Source of the DNA: an uncultured Eubacteriales bacterium
Lineage (GTDB): Bacteria > Bacillota > Clostridia > Christensenellales > Aristaeellaceae
Assembly: GCA_900553265.1 (NCBI GenBank)
Contig: USDD01000036.1
Location: 1 to 24,322, forward strand
Reading direction: 5' to 3'
DNA length: 24,322 nt
The number at the start of each line of letters is the position of its first letter. Position 1 is the stretch's first letter. Below the pieces are notes generated by a model. It did not search any database and was not told the origin of the DNA. It saw nothing but the letters and a program-made list of their open reading frames with translations. The translations under genes were made by a program, and so were the position numbers. Of this stretch, positions 20,655-24,322 are shown in pieces.

Positions 20655-20696
20655 AAAACGCCTCTTCACCGAATGCGGTGAAGAGGCGTTTTTTCA
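20655..20696. terminator. Bidirectional terminator between the LOG operon and the ATP synthase operon
   Basis: AAAACGCCTCTTCACC (20655-20670), loop GAATGC, GGTGAAGAGGCGTTTT (20677-20692) is a 16-bp perfect stem, followed by further T on the plus strand. On the minus strand the tail is GCGTTTTCTG. It ends both converging transcripts. Confidence 0.95.
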
Positions 20697-20706
20697 TAGA
20701 ACCATT

Positions 20707-20970
20707 TTACTCGTCCCAGTGGAAGCTCTCGGACAGCAGCGTCACGCGGTCGGCGGCGACGGTCAGCAGGCCGCCGTCGGTCTTGCCGGCCCTTTCCGTG
20801 CCGTCGGGCAACAGAATGCGGCACGCGCCGGGCTTCACCGCCGTAATGAACGGGATATGCCCCGCCAGCACGGCCAGATCGCCCTCGCTGCCGCGCAGCG
20901 TCAGCTGTACGGCTTCGCCGTGGAACAGATTGCCGTCGGGCGACGCGACGGTCAGCGGGAAGGTGTTCAT
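20707..20970 (-). CDS. atpC: F-type ATP synthase epsilon subunit, short form without C-terminal helices
   Basis: An 87-residue protein that matches only the N-terminal beta-sandwich of epsilon: FPLTVASPDGNLFHGEAVQLTLRGSEGDLAVLAGHIPFITAVKPG at 4-48, then the strand pair ending GGLLTVAADRVTLLSES. Usual epsilon subunits are about 130-140 residues, with a C-terminal helical hairpin that regulates ATP hydrolysis. Here the stop at 20707 is followed within 15 bases by the terminator, so the hairpin is truly absent and not frameshifted away. It links gamma to the c-ring in the F1 central stalk. Its ATG overlaps the atpD stop (ATGA), so translation is coupled. Confidence 0.93.
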   Translation of the reverse strand: MNTFPLTVASPDGNLFHGEAVQLTLRGSEGDLAVLAGHIPFITAVKPGACRILLPDGTERAGKTDGGLLTVAADRVTLLSESFHWDE

Positions 20971-22358
20971 TTCGCCTTCCCCGCCTTCCGGACGACGTCG
21001 TCGATGGTTCCCGCGAACAGGAACGCCGACTCGGGCAGGTCGTCGTGCTTGCCCTCGATGATCTCGCGGAAGCCGCGGATGGTCTCGCTGATGGGCACGT
21101 ACACGCCGGGAATGCCGGTGAACTTCTCGGAGACGTCGAAGGGCTGAGACAGGAAGCGCTGCAGCTTGCGGGCGCGGCCCACCAGCAGCTTGTCGTCCTC
21201 AGACAGCTCGTCCATGCCCATGATGGCGATGATGTCCATCAGCTCCTGATAGCGCTGAAGGATGCGCTGCACCTCTCGGGCGACGCGGTAATGCTCCTCG
21301 CCCACCACGTCCGGCGAGAGGATGCGGCTGGTGGATTCCAGCGGATCCACGGCCGGGTAGATGCCCTGAGAGGCGATGGCGCGGGAAAGCACCGTCGTCG
21401 CGTCCAGATGGGCGAAGGTCGTGGCCGGCGCGGGGTCGGTCAGGTCGTCGGCGGGGACGTAAACCGCCTGCACCGACGTGATGGAGCCCTTGCGGGTGGA
21501 CGTGATGCGCTCCTGCAGCGCGCCCATCTCGTTGGCCAGCGTGGGCTGATAGCCCACGGCGGAGGGCATGCGGCCCAACAGCGCGGAGACCTCGCTGCCC
21601 GCCTGCGTGAAGCGGAAGATATTGTCGATGAACAGCAGCACGTCCTGCCCCTCCGCGTCGCGGAAGTACTCGGCCATGGTCAGGCCCGACAGACCCACGC
21701 GCATGCGGGCTCCCGGCGGCTCGTTCATCTGGCCGTAGACCAGCGCCGTCTTGCTCAGAACGCCCGACTGCTTCATCTCGTTGTACAGGTCGTTGCCCTC
21801 GCGCGTGCGCTCGCCCACGCCGGTGAACACCGACAGGCCGCCGTGCTGCTTGGCAATGTTGTTAATCAGCTCCATGATGAGCACGGTCTTGCCCACGCCC
21901 GCGCCGCCGAACAGGCCGATCTTGCCGCCCTTGGCGTAGGGGCAGATCAGGTCGATGACCTTGATGCCCGTCTCCAGAATCTCGGTGGACGTGGCCAGCT
22001 CGTCGTACTCCGGCGCGGGGCGATGGATGTTCCAGCGCTCGCAGTCCTCGGGCTGGGGGCCGTTGTCCACCGCCTCGCCCAGCACGTTGAAGATGCGGCC
22101 CAGCGTCTGCTTGCCCACCGGCACGGAGATGCCGCGGCCCGTGTCGGTCACGGTCGTGCCGCGCTGCAGGCCGTCGGTGGAAGCCATGGCAATGCAGCGC
22201 ACGGTGTTGTCGCCGATGTGCTGGGCGACCTCCACCGTCAGCGTCCGGTCGTCCACCGGCAGCGTCAGCGCATGGTTAATCTCCGGCAGATTGCCGTCCT
22301 CAAATCGAACGTCCACGACAGGCCCCATGACCTGCGAGACGATTCCCGTATGGATCAA
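20967..22358 (-). CDS. atpD: F-type ATP synthase beta subunit
   Basis: The 463-residue catalytic subunit of F1. The Walker A motif is GGAGVGKT at 151-158, followed by the catalytic glutamate in GVGERTREGND (Glu183). The Walker B strand is DVLLFIDNIFRF at 239-250, and DELSEDD at 383-389 is the hinge loop near gamma. The start codon is TTG 22358, chosen because AAAGGAGG (22373-22366) lies seven bases upstream, MIHTGIVSQVMGPVVDV is the normal beta-subunit beginning, and no ATG fits. It lies between atpG (117 bases upstream) and atpC (4-base overlap) in the order alpha-gamma-beta-epsilon. Confidence 0.98.
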   Translation of the reverse strand: MIHTGIVSQVMGPVVDVRFEDGNLPEINHALTLPVDDRTLTVEVAQHIGDNTVRCIAMASTDGLQRGTTVTDTGRGISVPVGKQTLGRIFNVLGEAVDNGPQPEDCERWNIHRPAPEYDELATSTEILETGIKVIDLICPYAKGGKIGLFGGAGVGKTVLIMELINNIAKQHGGLSVFTGVGERTREGNDLYNEMKQSGVLSKTALVYGQMNEPPGARMRVGLSGLTMAEYFRDAEGQDVLLFIDNIFRFTQAGSEVSALLGRMPSAVGYQPTLANEMGALQERITSTRKGSITSVQAVYVPADDLTDPAPATTFAHLDATTVLSRAIASQGIYPAVDPLESTSRILSPDVVGEEHYRVAREVQRILQRYQELMDIIAIMGMDELSEDDKLLVGRARKLQRFLSQPFDVSEKFTGIPGVYVPISETIRGFREIIEGKHDDLPESAFLFAGTIDDVVRKAGKAK

Positions 22359-22365
22359 GAAAACC

Positions 22366-22373
22366 CCTCCTTT
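22366..22373 (-). promoter_or_regulatory. Ribosome binding site selecting the TTG start of atpD
   Basis: AAAGGAGG on the minus strand, seven bases before TTG 22358. Its first three bases also belong to CCTTCAAA (22378-22371), which is complementary to TTTGAAGG (22473-22466) just after the atpG stop. Confidence 0.8.
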
Positions 22374-22475
22374 GAAGGATTCTTAAGGTCGCGCCGCGCA
22401 GAATCCGCATGCCGCATCCGGCGGAAAAGACAGCGCCGGACGCGCCGCCGGACTGTGCGGCGCCGCCTTCAAAAC
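22371..22475 (-). promoter_or_regulatory. Structured atpG-atpD intergenic leader
   Basis: On the minus strand this gap holds two nested hairpins: GCGCCGC/GCGGCGC with an 8-base loop, then TCCGGCG/CGCCGGA with a loop containing TTTT. They are flanked by an 8-bp outer pairing (22473-22466 with 22378-22371) that touches the atpD ribosome site. Other atp genes here are packed within a few bases, so a 117-base structured gap stands out. A role in setting the high beta:gamma ratio is inferred. Confidence 0.45.
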
Positions 22476-23279
22476 TCAGCTGCCGCTGCCCGCGACAATT
22501 TCGGTAATCTCCTGGGTGATGGCGTTCTGGCGCGCGCGGTTGTACTGCAATTGCAGATCGTCGATCATCACCTGCGCGTTCTTGCCCGCCGAATCCATGG
22601 CCGTGCGGCGCGCGGCCACCTCGCAGGCGAAGCTCTCGCGCACGGCGTGCACCAGACGGCCCGCCACGTAATTGGGCACCACCGCCTCCAGCACCGTCCG
22701 CTCGTCCGGCTCGAACAGCACGCCCGCCGGACGCGCGCCCTCGGGGCGCTGAAGCGGCAGGATCCACTGAACCTGCGCCTCCTGGGACATCATGGAGACA
22801 TATTTGGTAGAGAGAATGCCCAGCCGGTCGAACTCGCCGGCGCAGAACTGCGCGCACAGCTCTTTGGCCAGCTGCGCCGCGTCCATGCGGGAGAAATGCT
22901 CCGCGGACTCATAGCCCTGGCCGAAGCGGTCGCAGGCGCGCTTGCCGATGGGCAGGAACTCCGCGTCGGGATATTCCTTCGCCAGCCGGAACACATTGGC
23001 GTTGTAGCCGCCCGCCATGCCGCGGTCGCCCGCAATGACGACGAGCCTGACGCGCTCGCCCGAGGGCTCGGCCATGTAGGGACTGCGCGCGCACTCGGGA
23101 CTGGCCGCCAGCAGCGCCATCGCCTCGGAAAAGGCGTTCGCGTATTCGCGGCTGCGGGTCATCGCCTCGCCGGCTCTGCGCATTTTGGACGAAGCCACCA
23201 GACCCATGGCGCGGGTCAGATGCAGCGTGGAGTCCACGCTGCGGATGCGGCTCTTCAGCGCCTTGACATTCGCGCCCAT
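22476..23279 (-). CDS. atpG: F-type ATP synthase gamma subunit
   Basis: The 267-residue central-stalk subunit. The N-terminal helix reads MGANVKALKSRIRSVDSTLHLTRAMGLVASSKMRRA and the C-terminal helix ends QYNRARQNAITQEITEIVAG, the two strongly conserved ends that form the coiled coil inside F1. The middle has VVIAGDRGMAGGYNANVFR, the usual gamma Rossmann-like core. It is slightly shorter than the common 280-290 residues, the difference lying in the variable middle. ATG 23279 has GGAGGTGA six bases upstream. The frame is open further up, but that overlaps atpA. It starts five bases after the atpA stop. Confidence 0.96.
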   Translation of the reverse strand: MGANVKALKSRIRSVDSTLHLTRAMGLVASSKMRRAGEAMTRSREYANAFSEAMALLAASPECARSPYMAEPSGERVRLVVIAGDRGMAGGYNANVFRLAKEYPDAEFLPIGKRACDRFGQGYESAEHFSRMDAAQLAKELCAQFCAGEFDRLGILSTKYVSMMSQEAQVQWILPLQRPEGARPAGVLFEPDERTVLEAVVPNYVAGRLVHAVRESFACEVAARRTAMDSAGKNAQVMIDDLQLQYNRARQNAITQEITEIVAGSGS

Positions 23280-23284
23280 TGCCG

Positions 23285-24322
23285 TCACCTCCGCAGCGCA
23301 TCCAGAGCCTCGGTGAGCTCCTCGACGTCGCTGTCGTCGTAGAATCCGGCCTCGATGCGCTCCAGCAGCTGGGAATGCTCGGCCTGAATGCGCTCGCACA
23401 GGCGCTTTTCATAGCCGCGCACGCCGTCCACCGGCACGTTGTCCAGATAGCCATGGGTCACGGCGTAGAGCACCGCCACCTGGCATCCGGCGCGCATGGG
23501 CTCGTTGCGGCCCTGCTTGAGCACCTCGACGATGCGCTCGCCCAGCGCCAGACGCGCCTTGGTGTCCGCGTCCAGATCGCTGCCGAACTGCGCGAAGGCG
23601 CGCAGCTCCAGATACTGGGAATACATCAGCTTCAGCTCGCTGGCGACCTTCTTCATGGCCTTCAGCTGGGCGCTGCCGCCCACGCGGCTGACCGAGATGC
23701 CCGGGTTGATGGCCGGCATGACTCCGGAATGGAACAGCTCGGTTTCCAGGAAGATCTGGCCGTCGGTGATGGAGATGACGTTGGTGGGGATGTAGGCCGA
23801 GACGTCGCCGGCCTGGGTTTCGATGATGGGCAGCGCGGTGATGGAGCCTCCGCCGTACTCCGGGGCCACGCACGCGGCGCGCTCCAGCAGGCGGGAGTGC
23901 AGATAGAACACGTCGCCCGGATAGGCCTCGCGTCCCGGCGGGCGGCGGATCAGCAGCGACAGCGCGCGATACGCCACGGCGTGCTTGCTCAGATCGTCGT
24001 AGACGATGAGCACGTCCTTGCCCTTTTCGCGGAAGTACTCCGCCATGGCGCAGCCGGAATAGGGCGCGATGTACTGAAGCGGCGCGCTCTCGGCCGCCGA
24101 CGCGGAGACGATGGTGGTGTAGTCCATGGCTCCCGCGCGATCCAGCTCGTTGGCCAGCTGCACCACGGACGTGCTCTTCTGGCCGATGGCCACGTAGATG
24201 CAGTACACGCCCTTGCCGCGCTGGTTGATGATGGTGTCCACGGCGATCTGGGTCTTGCCCGTCTGTCGGTCGCCGATAATCAGCTCGCGCTGGCCGCGGC
24301 CGATGGGGATCATGCCGTCGAT
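23285..24322 (-). CDS. atpA: F-type ATP synthase alpha subunit (5' end outside the window)
   Basis: The last 345 residues of the non-catalytic alpha subunit; the gene enters from the window's right edge. The first visible residues are IDGMIPIGRGQRELIIGDRQTGKTQIA, containing the P-loop GDRQTGKT. The conserved LSLLIRRPPGREAYPGDVFYLHSRLLERA follows, as does the alpha-specific TNVISITDGQIFLE and INPGISVSRVGGSAQ, with the arginine finger in the last. The C-terminal helical domain ends ELTEALDALRR. The complete protein would be about 500 residues. It precedes atpG by five bases on the same strand. The b, delta, a and c subunit genes must lie beyond the window. Confidence 0.97.
   Translation of the reverse strand: MDGMIPIGRGQRELIIGDRQTGKTQIAVDTIINQRGKGVYCIYVAIGQKSTSVVQLANELDRAGAMDYTTIVSASAAESAPLQYIAPYSGCAMAEYFREKGKDVLIVYDDLSKHAVAYRALSLLIRRPPGREAYPGDVFYLHSRLLERAACVAPEYGGGSITALPIIETQAGDVSAYIPTNVISITDGQIFLETELFHSGVMPAINPGISVSRVGGSAQLKAMKKVASELKLMYSQYLELRAFAQFGSDLDADTKARLALGERIVEVLKQGRNEPMRAGCQVAVLYAVTHGYLDNVPVDGVRGYEKRLCERIQAEHSQLLERIEAGFYDDSDVEELTEALDALRR

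Noticed and set aside
21045..23342. A 765-codon plus-strand open frame opposite atpD and atpG
   Set aside because: It is a shadow of conserved ATP synthase genes, with His/Arg/Ala-rich low-complexity translation and no ribosome site.
1..24322. CRISPR arrays, insertion sequences, phage genes, tRNA or rRNA
   Set aside because: I found no spaced direct repeats, transposase or integrase-like proteins, phage structural genes or tRNA/rRNA sequences by reading; a covariance or HMM scan would be the decisive check.

Overview
The window is GC-rich, gene-dense DNA that reads like a strictly fermentative gut Clostridia-type bacterium. The evidence is strong AGGAGG-type ribosome sites, consensus sigma-A promoters, ROK, LplABC-type and CUT2 sugar systems, and an F-type ATP synthase operon. 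The exported proteins have short signal peptides without a lipobox, a style I associate with Christensenellales/Aristaeella-like lineages. That placement is an inference and was not tested. I saw no insertion sequence, CRISPR array, tRNA or rRNA.

Layout. (a) 1-2300, plus strand: the end of a CUT2 (ribose/galactose-type) sugar ABC operon, with the ATPase tail, permease and binding protein, closed by a strong terminator. (b) 2301-4640, minus strand: a small membrane protein, a tRNA-dihydrouridine synthase with its own promoter, and a small exported protein with an Ada-like Cys/His metal-binding tail. (c) 4709-7296, minus strand: a cytoplasmic GH51 alpha-L-arabinofuranosidase and a CE7 acetyl (xylan) esterase, each with its own promoter. 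(d) 7431-15474: a ROK repressor (minus) divergent from a plus-strand operon of two LplB/LplC-type permeases, a large binding protein and a GH38 alpha-mannosidase. The shared 362-base intergenic region carries two strong promoters, two near-identical 15-bp A/T-rich operator candidates and a structured 5' leader. (e) 15589-18819, minus strand: a leucine-rich-repeat-like protein, an orphan PstS-like binding protein and an exported WG-repeat-like protein. (f) 18961-20645, plus strand: a membrane protein, a second small membrane protein that appears frameshifted, a LOG-family phosphoribohydrolase and a 45-residue membrane peptide. (g) 20707-24322, minus strand: atpA (partial), atpG, atpD and atpC, converging on (f) at a bidirectional terminator.

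How it works together. Regions a, c and d form a plant/host glycan scavenging district. Oligosaccharides are imported by ABC transporters, then trimmed in the cytoplasm by arabinofuranosidase, esterase and alpha-mannosidase. The ROK protein probably senses the mannoside-derived sugar and represses both itself and the transporter-mannosidase operon.

The observations most worth a second look are the paired ROK operator candidates, the leader with mutually exclusive pairings at 8802-8851, the one-base frameshift that creates a false membrane-LOG fusion at about 19894, the atpC product that lacks the whole C-terminal helical domain, and the absence of lipoboxes on every exported protein.
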